From Lysobacterales bacterium PRO7 (GTDB lineage Bacteria; Pseudomonadota; Gammaproteobacteria; Xanthomonadales; Rhodanobacteraceae), in the NCBI GenBank assembly GCA_021404785.1, contig QWHH01000003.1:279503-343502 (forward strand): 64,000 bases of DNA, written 5' to 3'. The translations under genes were made by a program, and so were the position numbers. Shown here one piece after another: positions 43,384-53,250 of this stretch; positions within the stretch are counted from its first letter, which is position 1, and each line of letters opens with the position of its first letter. The notes below the pieces were generated by a model that had not been told where the DNA came from, searched no databases, and worked only from the letters and a program-made list of their open reading frames with translations.

Positions 43384-45267
43384 ATGACGAACGCTTGGAA
43401 CGCCGCTGCCGCCCGCGCCCAATACGCGATCGCGAACTGGGGCGAAAATTATTTTGATGTGGATGCTGCCGGTCGCCTGACCGTGCATCCGCGCGGATCG
43501 GATGGCCCGACGTTGCCCCTGCCCGAAATCGTCGATGCTGCCTGCACGCAGGGCTCGCGTCTGCCTCTATTGGTGCGCTTCGCCGACATCCTCACGCATC
43601 GGCTCGGCCGATTGCAGGCCGCGTTCGCGCAGGCAATGCGCGAGCTGAATTACGCCGGCGGCTACAGTGCGGTATATCCGATCAAGGTCAACCAGCAGCA
43701 CGGCGTGGTCAGCGAATTGGTGCGCGCCGGCAATGGCGGCTTCGGTCTGGAAGCCGGCTCCAAACCCGAGCTGATGGCGGTGTTGGCGATGGCGAATGCG
43801 AACAGCATCGTCATCTGCAACGGCTACAAGGATCGCGAATACCTGCGCCTGGCGCTGATCGGGCGCAAGCTTGGCCTGCGCGTGTTCATCGTGATCGAGA
43901 AGCCTTCGGAACTCGCGCCCGCGCTGGAGGAAGCCCGCGCGCTCGGGGTCGAGCCCCTGTTCGGCGTGCGCATGCGCCTGACCAGCCTCGGCGCCGGCAA
44001 GTGGCAGAACACGGGCGGGGAGAAATCCAAGTTCGGCCTCACGCCGCGTCAGTTGCTCACGTTGATCGATGAACTCAAGGCTGCGAATCTCGCCGCATCG
44101 CTGCAGTTGCTGCATGTGTTCATGGGTTCGCAGATTTCCAACGTGCGCGACATCGCCGCCGGCATGCGCGAGGCGACACGCTACTTTGTGGAATTGTGCA
44201 AAATGGGGCTGCCGATCGGCTACGTCGATGTCGGCGGCGGTCTCGGCGTGGATTACGAGGGCACGCGCTCGCGTTCGGCCTGTTCGATCAATTACGGTCT
44301 GGATCAATACGCATCGACAGTGGTGCAACCGCTGGCCGAGGCTTGCGCGGCACATGGATTGAAAGCGCCGCATGTGATCAGCGAAACCGGTCGCGCCATG
44401 GTTGCCCATCATGCCGTGCTCGTGGTCAACGTCAGCGACATCGAGCGCGCGCCAGAAGGCCGCGTGCCGCCCGCAGATGCGGACGAACCCACCGTGCTGC
44501 GGCGCCTGCGCGAAATTCACGCCGAAATCGCTACGCGTTCGGTGGTCGAGCTGTACCACGAAGCGCAACAGCAGTGGGCGGAAGGCCACGCACAATTCGC
44601 ACAAGGATCGCTGACGTTGCGCCAGCGTGCGCGCCTGGACGATTTGTATTACGCCATTGTCAATGCGTTACGACCGCGTTTGAAGCCGGAAGAACGCTCG
44701 CACCGGCAGGCGCTGGATGAACTCAACGAAAAACTCGTCGACAAGTATTTCGTGAACTTTTCGATCTTCGAATCTATTCCCGATGCCTGGGCGATCGATC
44801 AGATTTTCCCGATCGTGCCGATCTCAGGTCTGGATCGTGCACCGGATCGCCGCGCCGTGATCGCGGACCTGACCTGCGATTCCGACGGCCGCATCGACGC
44901 CTACGTCGATGCCGATGGCGTGGACGTGAGCCTGCCGCTGCACGCGCCGGAAGCGAGCCAGCCGTATCGGCTCGGCATCTTTCTCGTCGGCGCCTATCAA
45001 GAGGCGCTTGGCGACATCCACAACCTGTTCGGCGACACCGACGCGGTCAACGTGCGGCTGACCGACTCCGGTTACGCGTTCTCGCACGTCAGGCGCGGCG
45101 ACACCACGGACGTGATGCTCGATTACGTCGGTTACAATCTCGATGCGCTGCGCGCCGCGTATCGCGACAAGATTGCCACGGCGCAGTTGACCACTGACGA
45201 TGCCGAACGCGTCGGCGCAGCGCTGGAAGCAGGGCTGACCGGATACACCTATCTTGCCGAAGGCTAG
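43384..45267 (+). CDS. speA: Biosynthetic arginine decarboxylase
   Basis: This 627-residue PLP enzyme makes agmatine from arginine, the entry step of the agmatine route to putrescine. PLP lysine K101 lies in VYPIKVNQQ, followed by GLEAGSKPELM, the glycine loop DVGGGLGVDYEGT, and the C-terminal catalytic Cys region DLTCDSDGRID. GGAG lies about 10 bases before ATG 43384, within a leader of about 100 bases. The genes that turn agmatine into putrescine are not in the window. Confidence 0.96.
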   Translation: MTNAWNAAAARAQYAIANWGENYFDVDAAGRLTVHPRGSDGPTLPLPEIVDAACTQGSRLPLLVRFADILTHRLGRLQAAFAQAMRELNYAGGYSAVYPIKVNQQHGVVSELVRAGNGGFGLEAGSKPELMAVLAMANANSIVICNGYKDREYLRLALIGRKLGLRVFIVIEKPSELAPALEEARALGVEPLFGVRMRLTSLGAGKWQNTGGEKSKFGLTPRQLLTLIDELKAANLAASLQLLHVFMGSQISNVRDIAAGMREATRYFVELCKMGLPIGYVDVGGGLGVDYEGTRSRSACSINYGLDQYASTVVQPLAEACAAHGLKAPHVISETGRAMVAHHAVLVVNVSDIERAPEGRVPPADADEPTVLRRLREIHAEIATRSVVELYHEAQQQWAEGHAQFAQGSLTLRQRARLDDLYYAIVNALRPRLKPEERSHRQALDELNEKLVDKYFVNFSIFESIPDAWAIDQIFPIVPISGLDRAPDRRAVIADLTCDSDGRIDAYVDADGVDVSLPLHAPEASQPYRLGIFLVGAYQEALGDIHNLFGDTDAVNVRLTDSGYAFSHVRRGDTTDVMLDYVGYNLDALRAAYRDKIATAQLTTDDAERVGAALEAGLTGYTYLAEG

Positions 45268-46016
45268 GCGTCCCGCGCCACCTGGAATCCCGCGAACGAC
45301 TGCGTCACCGGCATCACTTCGATGCGGTTGATGTTGAGGTGCGCGGGCAAGTTGGCGAGCCACCAGATCGTCTGCGCAATGTCGTGGCCGGTGATCGGAT
45401 GCGCGCCCTGATAGAGCTTGTCGGAGGCGACCTGGTCGCCTCCGGTGCGCACCAGGGTGAATTCGGTTTCCGCCATGCCCGGTTCCACACTCGTCACGCG
45501 CACGCCGGTGCCGTGCAGGTCGCAGCGCAAGTTCTGCGAAAACTGGGTAACGAACGCCTTGCTCGCGCCATACACATTGCCGCCAGTGTAGGGAAAGCTG
45601 CCGGCGACGGAACTGATGTTGACGATGGCGCCACGGCGCTCGATCAGGGTCGGCAATAGCTTGTGCGTGAGCGTGGCCAGCGCGGTGATATTGGTGTCGA
45701 TCATCTGCCGCCACTGCGCGAGATCGCAATGCGGCGCCTTCGCCGTACCGAGCGCAAGTCCGGCATTGTTGACCAGCATGTCGATGGCGCGGAAATTTTC
45801 GGGAAGCGCGTCGAGCGCGGTCTGCATCGCCATTTCATCGCGAATATCGAGCGCGGCCGTATGGATGTTTGATCCGAATTCATCGGTGAGTTCTTGCAGT
45901 CGATCGGCCCGGCGCGCAAACGCGATCACGCGCCAGCCGGCCTGCGCGAAACGCCGCGCGGTGGCGGCGCCAAAGCCGGCGCTGGCGCCGGTGACGAGGA
46001 TGGTTTTCGCGGTCAT
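45264..46016 (-). CDS. ydfG: NADP-dependent 3-hydroxy acid dehydrogenase YdfG-like SDR
   Basis: This 250-residue SDR is close in style to E. coli YdfG. It has TGASAGFG (NADP site), the RRADRLQEL segment typical of NADP preference, NNAGLALG, ISSVAGSFPYTGGNVYGASKA with catalytic Ser-Tyr-Lys, and an ending PVTQSFAGFQV. It would oxidise serine/threonine-type 3-hydroxy acids or reduce malonic semialdehyde. Its stop overlaps that of speA by four bases. ATG 46016 follows a GGAAG site. Confidence 0.9.
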   Translation of the reverse strand: MTAKTILVTGASAGFGAATARRFAQAGWRVIAFARRADRLQELTDEFGSNIHTAALDIRDEMAMQTALDALPENFRAIDMLVNNAGLALGTAKAPHCDLAQWRQMIDTNITALATLTHKLLPTLIERRGAIVNISSVAGSFPYTGGNVYGASKAFVTQFSQNLRCDLHGTGVRVTSVEPGMAETEFTLVRTGGDQVASDKLYQGAHPITGHDIAQTIWWLANLPAHLNINRIEVMPVTQSFAGFQVARDA

Positions 46017-46142
46017 GGCGGACTTCCGGAGCAAAACGCAACGATAGCGGAATTCGCCGTCACACGGCGAGTGTGACGACGATTACGGTTTGCTTACGCG
46101 TGCCGGAGTACACATTTCCCTCCTCTAAGCGCGGAGCCGGTC

Positions 46143-47465
46143 ATGAATCGATTCGGGTGGGTTGCGAGCTTGTTTTTCATCGCCACGTCGGCGTTGGCGC
46201 AGTTGCCGTCGGATATCGAGTTGACTACGATCATCGACAGCAATGCGGGTTTGAACAGCCCGGTGGTCGTGCGCGTTCCGCCGGATGGCAGCGGCCGATT
46301 GTTCGTGGCCGAGAACGGCGGCACCATCAAGATATTCGATGCGAAGGGCAATCCGCTGTCGCAGAATTTCCTGACGGTTTCCGTCACGTGTTGCGGCGAG
46401 CAGGGCTTGCTTGGGCTCGCTTTCGATCCCGACTTCGCCAACAACGGCACGTTTTACGTCACCTACACGGCGCCAGGTACCGACCCGGAACTCGGAGTGT
46501 TGCCGGATCAGGTGCTACGCCGCTATGTCGCCACGAATCCGGCGGCCAACATCTTCGCCGGTTCCAGTCAGGTGGTGTTGCGCGTGCCGGATCTGTACAC
46601 CAACCACAATGGCGGCGACATCCTGTTTGGTGTGGACAATTACCTGTACTGGGGCATGGGCGATGGCGGCAGTGGCGGCGACCCGAATGGATTCGCGCAG
46701 TGCCTGTGGAAAAAGGCGGCCGATGGCAATGCGGCGACCTGCGGCAATACCAGTGGCAATGGTCCGTTTTACTACCTGCTGGGAAAGATGATGCGCCTGG
46801 ACGTGCGGCACACGACCGCATCGGCCACGGCCAACATGTGCGGCGCGACGCTGGGGCAGCCGGCGCAGTATGCGATTCCGTCGACGAATCCGTATGCGGG
46901 TCAGAGCAACAAGTGCGCCGAAATATGGGATTACGGCTTGCGCAATCCCTGGCGCTGGGGCTTCGATTCGCAGACCCACGACCTGGTCATCGGCGATGTC
47001 GGCCAGAATCTGTACGAAGAGATCGATTTCGAACCGGCCGGATTCGCCGGTGGCGGCAACTACGGCTGGAACAAATGCGAAGGCAGACATTACTACTCGC
47101 CTTCCGGCAGCGGCACGACGTGTCCTGCGACCACGGCCACGATTGCGCCGGTCATCGAATACAGCCACGGCGGCGGCCGTTGCGCGGTAATTGGCGGTTA
47201 CGTTTATCGCGGCCCGAGCCAATCGCTGCGTGGCATCTATTTCTACAGCGACTATTGCACCGGCGATATCTACTATGCCGCGCCGAAGCCGCCAGGAACG
47301 AGCTGGGACAGCGGCAACGGCACGATTACCTCGACCGGTCTCAACGCGGGCAGCACGGCTTCGTTCGGCGACGATGGCAACGGCAACGTCTATGTGGTCG
47401 ATCTGAACGGCCGCGTGCTCATGCTGCAGACGGATACCATCTTCGCTGACGGCTTCGGCGGCTGA
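46143..47465 (+). CDS. Secreted PQQ-type sugar dehydrogenase-like protein
   Basis: This 440-residue protein has a signal peptide (RFGWVASLFFIATSALA) and a GSDH beta-propeller: VRVPPDGSGRLFVAEN, GLLGLAFDPDFANNGTFYV, MGDGGSGGDPNG, GLRNPWRWGFD, VGQNLYEEIDF and YSDYCTGDIY. It ends DTIFADGFGG, resembling a C-terminal tag shared by many secreted proteins of this lineage (from memory, not checked). Several Cys suggest disulphides. A GGAG site precedes ATG 46143. It is a second GSDH-family protein besides the one at 21935, with different neighbours. Confidence 0.88.
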   Translation: MNRFGWVASLFFIATSALAQLPSDIELTTIIDSNAGLNSPVVVRVPPDGSGRLFVAENGGTIKIFDAKGNPLSQNFLTVSVTCCGEQGLLGLAFDPDFANNGTFYVTYTAPGTDPELGVLPDQVLRRYVATNPAANIFAGSSQVVLRVPDLYTNHNGGDILFGVDNYLYWGMGDGGSGGDPNGFAQCLWKKAADGNAATCGNTSGNGPFYYLLGKMMRLDVRHTTASATANMCGATLGQPAQYAIPSTNPYAGQSNKCAEIWDYGLRNPWRWGFDSQTHDLVIGDVGQNLYEEIDFEPAGFAGGGNYGWNKCEGRHYYSPSGSGTTCPATTATIAPVIEYSHGGGRCAVIGGYVYRGPSQSLRGIYFYSDYCTGDIYYAAPKPPGTSWDSGNGTITSTGLNAGSTASFGDDGNGNVYVVDLNGRVLMLQTDTIFADGFGG

Positions 47466-47471
47466 ACGAGA

Positions 47472-48122
47472 CTATTCGCCGGACTTGCGTGAGATCGGAA
47501 TCGCCTTGATGCCATTTTCCGCGAGCGACTGCTTGGCAGCCTCGGTCGCGCTGGCGTCGGCATAGGGGCCGAGCATGATGCGGTTCCAGGTCTTGCCGTT
47601 GATCGTGACCGGTTGCACGCGGGCGACGATGCCGAGCAGGGCGAGTTTGGCCTTGGCCTCGTCTGCGGCATGGGCGTCGTTGTAGGAGCCTGCGAGCAGC
47701 ATGTAACCGCTGCTGGATTCGGCGGGCGCCGGCAGCGCAACCCCCGCGGGCGCGCCGGCGGGTTGTGCCTGCGCCTGCGATGCGGCAAGCGCCTGCCGCG
47801 CCTGTTCCGCTTTTGCTTTTGCGGATAGCTCGGCATCCGGAATCACCACTTCCATTTCCGGCAACACGGAATAGAAATCGAAACTCTTTTTCGGCGGCAC
47901 GGCGGCCTTGGCGGCATCGGCGACGGCTTGGTCGCTTGCCTTGGCCGCGACTGCCTGTGCATTGGGTTGCGGCAGGCTGGATTTGTGCAGCAGCGGCGCC
48001 CAATCCTTGAACAGGATCAGCATCGAGACCGCGATGCCCAATGCCACGCCGATGCCCAGCCACGCCCAGGCCGGCCAGCCGGGCTTGGTATTGCCGCGAT
48101 ACGCCTGTTGCTTGCTAGCCAT
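47472..48122 (-). CDS. SPOR-domain membrane protein (FtsN-like)
   Basis: This 216-residue protein has a short cytoplasmic N-terminus, one membrane span (about residues 18-40, WAWLGIGVALGIAVSMLILF), an Ala/Gln-rich periplasmic linker and a SPOR domain (about 137-214, YMLLAGSYNDAHAADEAKAKL through PYADASATEAAKQSL). SPOR domains bind denuded glycan strands at the septum, so a division role like FtsN is likely. It follows argS with a one-base overlap (TAATG), the common xanthomonad argS-ftsN order. Confidence 0.9.
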   Translation of the reverse strand: MASKQQAYRGNTKPGWPAWAWLGIGVALGIAVSMLILFKDWAPLLHKSSLPQPNAQAVAAKASDQAVADAAKAAVPPKKSFDFYSVLPEMEVVIPDAELSAKAKAEQARQALAASQAQAQPAGAPAGVALPAPAESSSGYMLLAGSYNDAHAADEAKAKLALLGIVARVQPVTINGKTWNRIMLGPYADASATEAAKQSLAENGIKAIPISRKSGE

Positions 48123-49807
48123 TACATGCTCTCCGGTGCCGACACGCCGAGCAGCTCCAACCCGTTTCGCAGAATTTGTTGAGCGGCAACGATCAGGGCA
48201 ATGCGTGCATCGCGCAAGTCGGCGTCGTCGACGATGAAATGATGGGCGTGATAGTACGTGTGCAGCGCGTTCGCCAGTTCACGCAGGTATTGCGCGATCA
48301 GGTGCGGTTCCAGGCTCGCCGCCGCGGCCTCGACGATTTCGGGATAGCGCGACAGCTGCGTCATCAGCGCCTGCTCGTGCTCATTGTCCAGGCGCGCCAA
48401 GTGTGCCAAGCCGTTGTCGCGGTTCCAATGCAAGCCGCGCTCGCCGAGCTGGCGCAGCACGCTGGCGACGCGCGCATGGGCGTACTGGATGTAGTAGACC
48501 GGATTGTCGTTGGACTGCGAACGCGCAAGGTCAATGTCGAACACCAGTTGCGAATCGGCCTTGCGCGCGATCAGGAAATAACGCGTCGCGTCGCGACCGA
48601 CTTCGTCGATCAGGTCGCGCAAGGTGACGTACGAGCCTGCGCGCTTGGACAGTTTCACTTCCTCGCCGCCGCGCATCACCGTGACCATCTGATGCAGCAC
48701 GTATTCCGGCCAGTCTTTCGGGATGCCGCAATCCAGCGCCTGCAATCCGGCCTTCACGCGCGCCAACGAACCGTGATGATCGGAGCCAAGTTCGGTGATC
48801 GCGCGCACGTAACCGCGCTGCCACTTGCTGCGGTGGTAGGCAATGTCGGGCACGAAGTAGGTGAACGTGCCATCCGACTTGCGCATGACGCGATCCTTGT
48901 CGTCACCGAAGTCCGTGGTCTTGAGCCACAGCGCGCCGCCTTCCTCGTAAGTGTGACCGTGGCCGATAAGCTCACGCACGGTTTCGTCGACCTTGCCGTC
49001 GGCGTACAGCGAGGATTCGAGAAAGTACACATCGAACGCTACGCCGAAAGCGGCCAGATCCGCATTCTGCTCGCGACGCAACGACGCCACCGCGAAACGG
49101 CGGATGGCAGCGATGTCGTTTGCATCTCCGGAGCCGATGATCGTTTGGCCATCCAGCTCAACGCTGGCGCCAGCCAGATATGCCTGCGCGACATCGGCGA
49201 TGTAGTCGCCGTTGTAGGCATCGGCGGGCCATTGTGCGTCGCCGGGCTTGAGGCCCCTGGCGCGTGCTTGCGTGGATCGTGCGAGGTTTTCGATCTGCAC
49301 GCCCGCGTCGTTGTAGTAAAACTCGCGCCTTACCGCCCAACCATTCGCTTCGAGTACGCGCGCGATGCAATCGCCGATCGCTGCTGCGCGACCGTGGCCG
49401 ACGTGCAGCGGACCGGTCGGGTTGGCCGAGACGAATTCCACGCCCGCGGTCTTGCCTGCGCCAGAGGCGTTGCGTCCGTATTTTCCGGCATCGGCGTGAA
49501 TGCGCCGGACTTCGCCATGGTACGCGGCCGGGGCGAGGGAAAAGTTGATGAAGCCGGGACCGGCAATTTCCACTTTTTCAATTAGTGGATTTTGCGGCAA
49601 CGCTGCCACGAGTGCCTGCGCGAGCGCGCGCGGATTCGTGCGCGCGTGCTTGGCCAGCAACAACGCGGCATTGGTCGCGAAATCGCCGTGCTCGCGGTTT
49701 TTCGTGCGCTCGAGGACGAACGCCGCCGCCGCGTCGATGGGCAAAACGGCTTGCTCCCGCAGGCGCGCAATGGCCTGCAGGACGAGTTGGTGCAGGGAGT
49801 CTTTCAC
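48122..49807 (-). CDS. argS: Arginyl-tRNA synthetase
   Basis: This 561-residue class I synthetase has the Arg-specific N-terminal domain (residues 1-100), the HIGH-type motif in [14 protein letters not shown], the KMSKS equivalent in [13 protein letters not shown], and a C-terminal anticodon-binding helical domain (DALART-type end, [18 protein letters not shown]). The start is taken as GTG 49807, which gives the family-length N-terminus; the ribosome site is weak. A promoter candidate lies about 20 bases upstream of the start. Confidence 0.96.
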   Translation of the reverse strand: MKDSLHQLVLQAIARLREQAVLPIDAAAAFVLERTKNREHGDFATNAALLLAKHARTNPRALAQALVAALPQNPLIEKVEIAGPGFINFSLAPAAYHGEVRRIHADAGKYGRNASGAGKTAGVEFVSANPTGPLHVGHGRAAAIGDCIARVLEANGWAVRREFYYNDAGVQIENLARSTQARARGLKPGDAQWPADAYNGDYIADVAQAYLAGASVELDGQTIIGSGDANDIAAIRRFAVASLRREQNADLAAFGVAFDVYFLESSLYADGKVDETVRELIGHGHTYEEGGALWLKTTDFGDDKDRVMRKSDGTFTYFVPDIAYHRSKWQRGYVRAITELGSDHHGSLARVKAGLQALDCGIPKDWPEYVLHQMVTVMRGGEEVKLSKRAGSYVTLRDLIDEVGRDATRYFLIARKADSQLVFDIDLARSQSNDNPVYYIQYAHARVASVLRQLGERGLHWNRDNGLAHLARLDNEHEQALMTQLSRYPEIVEAAAASLEPHLIAQYLRELANALHTYYHAHHFIVDDADLRDARIALIVAAQQILRNGLELLGVSAPESM

Positions 49808-49834
49808 GCAGGAGGTTTCCGAAAATCGCCCGCT

Positions 49835-49863
49835 ATTGTAGTCGGCGCGGCGCGCGCGCCAAA
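49835..49863 (-). promoter_or_regulatory. Candidate argS promoter
   Basis: On the minus strand TTTGGC (49863-49858) and TACAAT (49840-49835) are 17 bases apart. The predicted start leaves a leader of about 20 bases before GTG 49807. The -35 is a poor match. Confidence 0.45.
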
Positions 49864-49883
49864 GGCAGCATTGTGCGGACAGC

Positions 49884-49905
49884 AAAAATCCGCATGACAA
49901 TGCGG
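49884..49905 (-). terminator. Minus-strand terminator upstream of argS
   Basis: Read on the minus strand, stem CCGCAT / ATGCGG with a TGTC loop is followed by ATTTTTG. It would stop transcripts coming from 50156 or from within the gene-free stretch before they reach the argS promoter. Confidence 0.55.
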
Positions 49906-50155
49906 TTTCCAGGGCTGTGGATAACTGTGTGCGTATCGAACCACACGAAACCGGTTCGACGCGGCTGCCATTTCAGGAATGACCATTCCGGCGTTAGACG
50001 TATTCGTACAACTTGTTGATTCCATGTATAAAACCGTGACGAAAACGGATCGGCATTTTTGGACAAATGGCAAAATGCAGCGAATGCAGCATTGTGTATA
50101 AATCCACGCGAAAAACCGCATGGCGACGCCAAATCCGACTGCACAAACTGCCGAA

Positions 50156-51214
50156 TCAGCGGGCTTTTTCCCGCAGGGCGCGGAACGCCGCCAGCACCTC
50201 ATTGCCGGTGCGCGGAGCGGGAACGGCGGCGCGCAAATCGTGGATCAGCCGGCGCATCGGCTGCACGTTCGCCTGTTTGGCAGCGGCGAAGGCGGTGCGG
50301 CCCTGGGGCGAGCTGAACCGGTGCAGGTCGAAGAAATAATGCTCCTGTCCGCTGGTCAGGAAGTTCAGCATCGGTTGCGCCGATACGCCATCCACCGGGT
50401 CGCGGTGGCTGCGCATTTCGCGCTCCAGGCACAGGCGCTCGGCACTGACCATGAGCAGCGGAAAATCTTCGGCGACGTTTGCAGTATCCAGGTCCGCCGC
50501 GATCAGGGCGAGTTCCAACGCGTGCGCGATGCGCGCGTCGTCGCGCCAGCCGGACGCGTGCTTGTCCAGCTTGGCGTCGAGCTTCTGCGCCAGTGCGCCG
50601 CCGGATTCGACCACCAGTTCGGCACTGTTGAATTCCAGCGCCGGGATCGGCGGGCGCGCGTCGAAGGTGCTGCCGGCAATCATCAATTCGATGCCGATGA
50701 ACACCTCGGCATTGGCGGCGTGGGTGAAGCCGCAGGCGTGCAGGATGCGAAAGGTTTCCTCGATGCTGGCGCGCTCGTTGCTGCCAATGCCGGCGTGATA
50801 GTGCGGGGCTTCACGCTGGCGCAGGTCGTGCGTCGCGGCGAACAACGCGAGCAGGAACCAGTCGCGCAGGCTCAACGCATCGATGCCGATTGCGTCGATC
50901 AGGCGTTCCAGGCGCGGGCCGAGAATTTCGAAAATGTGGCCTTCATTGTGGTAGGCATGGAAATCCTTGCCCCAGGTGCCATGCCGGAACGCGAGCCGGC
51001 AGAACGCCATCAGCACGGCGTCTTCGGCGCCGGCGATCGGGGGGGGATAGTCGGTGCGCGCGAGGATCAGCGTGGCGAAGCGCTCGCGCCGGTAAGCGAG
51101 CAGTTCAAGCAATTGCGGACTGCGTTCGCGTACGAGCACACGCGCCGTGACCGCGTCCGGCACGCGGCGCTCGACAGCGTCCGCCGGAAACTCCGTGGGA
51201 TATCGGAAAATCAA
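50156..51214 (-). CDS. HD-domain-like putative metal-dependent phosphohydrolase
   Basis: This 352-residue cytoplasmic protein shows the pattern of the HD superfamily: HAYHNEGHIFEIL near residue 85, FAATHDLRQRE near 127 (the His-Asp pair), and a later Asp in LIAADLDTANV. The first 65 residues and last 90 are specific to the protein. No cyclic-nucleotide or RelA-type signature is evident. It is a single gene upstream of the gene-free stretch. The HD assignment rests on motif spacing only. Confidence 0.65.
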   Translation of the reverse strand: MIFRYPTEFPADAVERRVPDAVTARVLVRERSPQLLELLAYRRERFATLILARTDYPPPIAGAEDAVLMAFCRLAFRHGTWGKDFHAYHNEGHIFEILGPRLERLIDAIGIDALSLRDWFLLALFAATHDLRQREAPHYHAGIGSNERASIEETFRILHACGFTHAANAEVFIGIELMIAGSTFDARPPIPALEFNSAELVVESGGALAQKLDAKLDKHASGWRDDARIAHALELALIAADLDTANVAEDFPLLMVSAERLCLEREMRSHRDPVDGVSAQPMLNFLTSGQEHYFFDLHRFSSPQGRTAFAAAKQANVQPMRRLIHDLRAAVPAPRTGNEVLAAFRALREKAR

Positions 51215-51255
51215 GCGCGTTCATCCTCCCGCGCCGGAGTATAGCCCGAACTTCC

Positions 51256-51933
51256 TCAGAGCAAGCCGCGCGCGGCAAACGAGGTGGGCGCGCCGGCGCC
51301 GACGATGAAATGGTCGACGACGCGCACCTGGATCAGTTCCAGCGCGCGTTTGAGTTCGGTGGTGATGGCGCGGTCGGCCTGGCTCGGTTCGGCAACGCCG
51401 GACGGGTGGTTGTGCGCGAAGATCACCGCCGCGGCATTGTGCGCGAGGCAGCGCCGCACCACTTCGCGCGGGTGCACGCTGGCGCCATCGATGCTGCCGC
51501 GAAACAGTTCCTCGAAACCGAGGATGCGATGTCGGTTGTCCAGGAACAGGCAGGCGAACACCTCGTATGGGTAAGCGCCGAGGCGGGCGCGCAGGTAGTC
51601 CGCGCACGCCGCCGGGTGCGCCAGCGCTTCTGGCCGTTGCAGCTCGCAGGCAAGATAGCGCCGCCCCAGTTCGAGCGCGGCGAGCAGGCGGCAGGATTTG
51701 GCCACACCCAATCCGGGTTCGGCGGCAAGCGCGGTGGCATCGCGCTCCAGCAGCATTTTCAGGTTGCCGTGCCGCGTCAGCAACTCGCGGCCGATATCGA
51801 CTGCGGTCTGCCCGCGTCGGCCCGTGCCGATGAAGACGGCGAGCAATTCCGCATCGGACAAGACCGAGGCGCCGCGCTCGCGCAGTTTTTCGCGAGGACG
51901 TTCGGATTCGGGCCAGTCGCGGATCGTCGTCAT
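51256..51933 (-). CDS. radC: RadC-family JAMM/MPN protein
   Basis: This 225-residue protein has an N-terminal helix-hairpin-helix-like region ([16 protein letters not shown], then [22 protein letters not shown]) and a C-terminal JAMM domain: [20 protein letters not shown], the metal motif [14 protein letters not shown], and a final DHFIVG. Despite the name its role in repair is doubtful. The start is ATG 51933. It is divergent from coaBC by 96 bases, the same neighbour pair seen in many gammaproteobacteria. Confidence 0.95.
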   Translation of the reverse strand: MTTIRDWPESERPREKLRERGASVLSDAELLAVFIGTGRRGQTAVDIGRELLTRHGNLKMLLERDATALAAEPGLGVAKSCRLLAALELGRRYLACELQRPEALAHPAACADYLRARLGAYPYEVFACLFLDNRHRILGFEELFRGSIDGASVHPREVVRRCLAHNAAAVIFAHNHPSGVAEPSQADRAITTELKRALELIQVRVVDHFIVGAGAPTSFAARGLL

Positions 51934-52029
51934 AGGATCATTTTCGCGCTGAGGCGATGCTTGCGGCAGACGGAAATCCGCCGAATTCCGGTAAGCTATC
52001 CGCCCTTCGCCGTGTCGGAAATTTCCCGC

Positions 52030-53250
52030 ATGCCTCTGCGGCCGCTGGCCAACCTGCGCATCCTTCTCGGCGTCTGCGGCGGCATCGCCGCATACAAGGC
52101 GGCCGAACTGACGCGGCGCTTGCGCGACGCAGGCGCGGACGTGAAAGTCGTGCTGACCGCGAACGCGGCGCGCTTCGTCACGCCGCTGACATTTCAGGCC
52201 CTGTCCGGCCATCCAGTGCGAGCCGGTTTGTGGGATGAAGCCGCAGAAGCCGCGATGGGCCATATCGAGCTGGCCCGTTGGGCGCAGCGCATCCTCATCG
52301 CCCCGGCCAGTGCCAACACAATCGCGCGACTGGCCCATGGCGTTGCAGACGATCTGCTGACCACGTTGTGCCTGGCCAGCGACGCGCCGCTAGCGATCGC
52401 GCCAGCGATGAACCTGCGCATGTGGGCGCATCCGGCCACGCAGGCAAACGTGCAAACGCTGCGCGGCCGCGGCGTTGTGATCCTGGGTCCGGGCGACGGC
52501 CCGATGGCCGAGCCCGAATCCGGTCCCGGCCGTCTGCTCGAGCCGCATCAGATCGTCGCGGAACTCGTGGCGCTGCACGGTCCGAAACTGCTGTCCAGCT
52601 TGCGCGTGCTGGTCAGTGCCGGCCCGACCTGCGAAGACATCGACCCGGTGCGTTTCATCGGTAACCGCAGTTCCGGGCGCATGGGTTTCGCCATTGCCCA
52701 GGCCGCCGTAGCGCAAGGCGCCGAAGTGCATCTGGTGGCAGGGCCGGTTCATCTAGCGACGCCTGCCGGTGTCGAGCGCATCGACGTGCGCAGCGCGCGC
52801 GAGATGCGCGCGGCAGTGATGCAGCAAATTCCACAATGCGACATTTTCATATCCGCCGCGGCGGTCGGAGACTATCGTCCGGCGGAAATCGCAGCGCACA
52901 AATTGAAGAAGAGCGGCAAGGCGCTGATCCTGGAGCTGTCCGAAAATCCCGACATCGTCGCGGAAGTGGCGGCGTTGAAGAAGCGGCCCTTCGTCGCCGG
53001 CTTCGCGGCGGAAACCGAGAGTGTGGAAAGCCATGCGCGCGCCAAACTCGAGCGCAAGAAGCTCGATCTGATCGCGGCCAATCGCGTCGGCGGCGGCGCG
53101 GGATTCGATGCCGCCGACAACGAGCTGACCCTGCTTTGGCCAGGCGGCAAGGAACATCTGCATCGCGCGGACAAACTCACGCTGGCGCATGGCCTGCTCG
53201 AACGCATCGTAGCGTTGCGCGCGAAACCCGCAAAGGTGCGCCGTCGATGA
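52030..53250 (+). CDS. coaBC: Bifunctional phosphopantothenoylcysteine decarboxylase / phosphopantothenate-cysteine ligase
   Basis: This 406-residue fusion makes two steps of coenzyme A synthesis. The CoaC flavoprotein (residues 1-190) has [14 protein letters not shown], the active-site region [20 protein letters not shown], and APAMNLRMW. The CoaB part (190-400) has [23 protein letters not shown], and [12 protein letters not shown] 52030 is preferred; GTG 52012 is a short in-frame extension. It overlaps dut by four bases (ATGA). Confidence 0.96.
   Translation: MPLRPLANLRILLGVCGGIAAYKAAELTRRLRDAGADVKVVLTANAARFVTPLTFQALSGHPVRAGLWDEAAEAAMGHIELARWAQRILIAPASANTIARLAHGVADDLLTTLCLASDAPLAIAPAMNLRMWAHPATQANVQTLRGRGVVILGPGDGPMAEPESGPGRLLEPHQIVAELVALHGPKLLSSLRVLVSAGPTCEDIDPVRFIGNRSSGRMGFAIAQAAVAQGAEVHLVAGPVHLATPAGVERIDVRSAREMRAAVMQQIPQCDIFISAAAVGDYRPAEIAAHKLKKSGKALILELSENPDIVAEVAALKKRPFVAGFAAETESVESHARAKLERKKLDLIAANRVGGGAGFDAADNELTLLWPGGKEHLHRADKLTLAHGLLERIVALRAKPAKVRRR

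Larger units (their letters stand above)
49808..50155. other. 348-base gene-free stretch with two DnaA-box matches
   Basis: No convincing gene is seen here. The stretch is clearly less GC-rich than its flanks. It holds TGTGGATAA (49916-49924, the exact DnaA box TTATCCACA on the other strand) and TGTGTATAA (50093-50101, TTATACACA). An 11-base motif GCAGCATTGTG occurs twice (near 49866 and 50087), and a GCATTTT...AAAATGC inverted repeat lies at about 50053-50078. The argS promoter and a minus-strand terminator occupy the left part. Confidence 0.6.

Noticed and set aside
43277-43387. 36-codon upstream frame whose stop overlaps the speA ATG
   Set aside because: Its ATG overlaps the TACAAT -10 box, so it would not be in the speA transcript from that promoter, and it has no ribosome site.
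50053-50078. GCATTTT...AAAATGC inverted repeat as terminator of the 50156-51214 gene
   Set aside because: AT-rich stem with no T-run after it on the minus strand; the hairpin at 49884-49905 is a better candidate.
49833-50144. 103-residue minus-strand frame in the gap upstream of argS
   Set aside because: Crosses the argS promoter, terminator and DnaA boxes, shows no signal or domain, and has no ribosome site.
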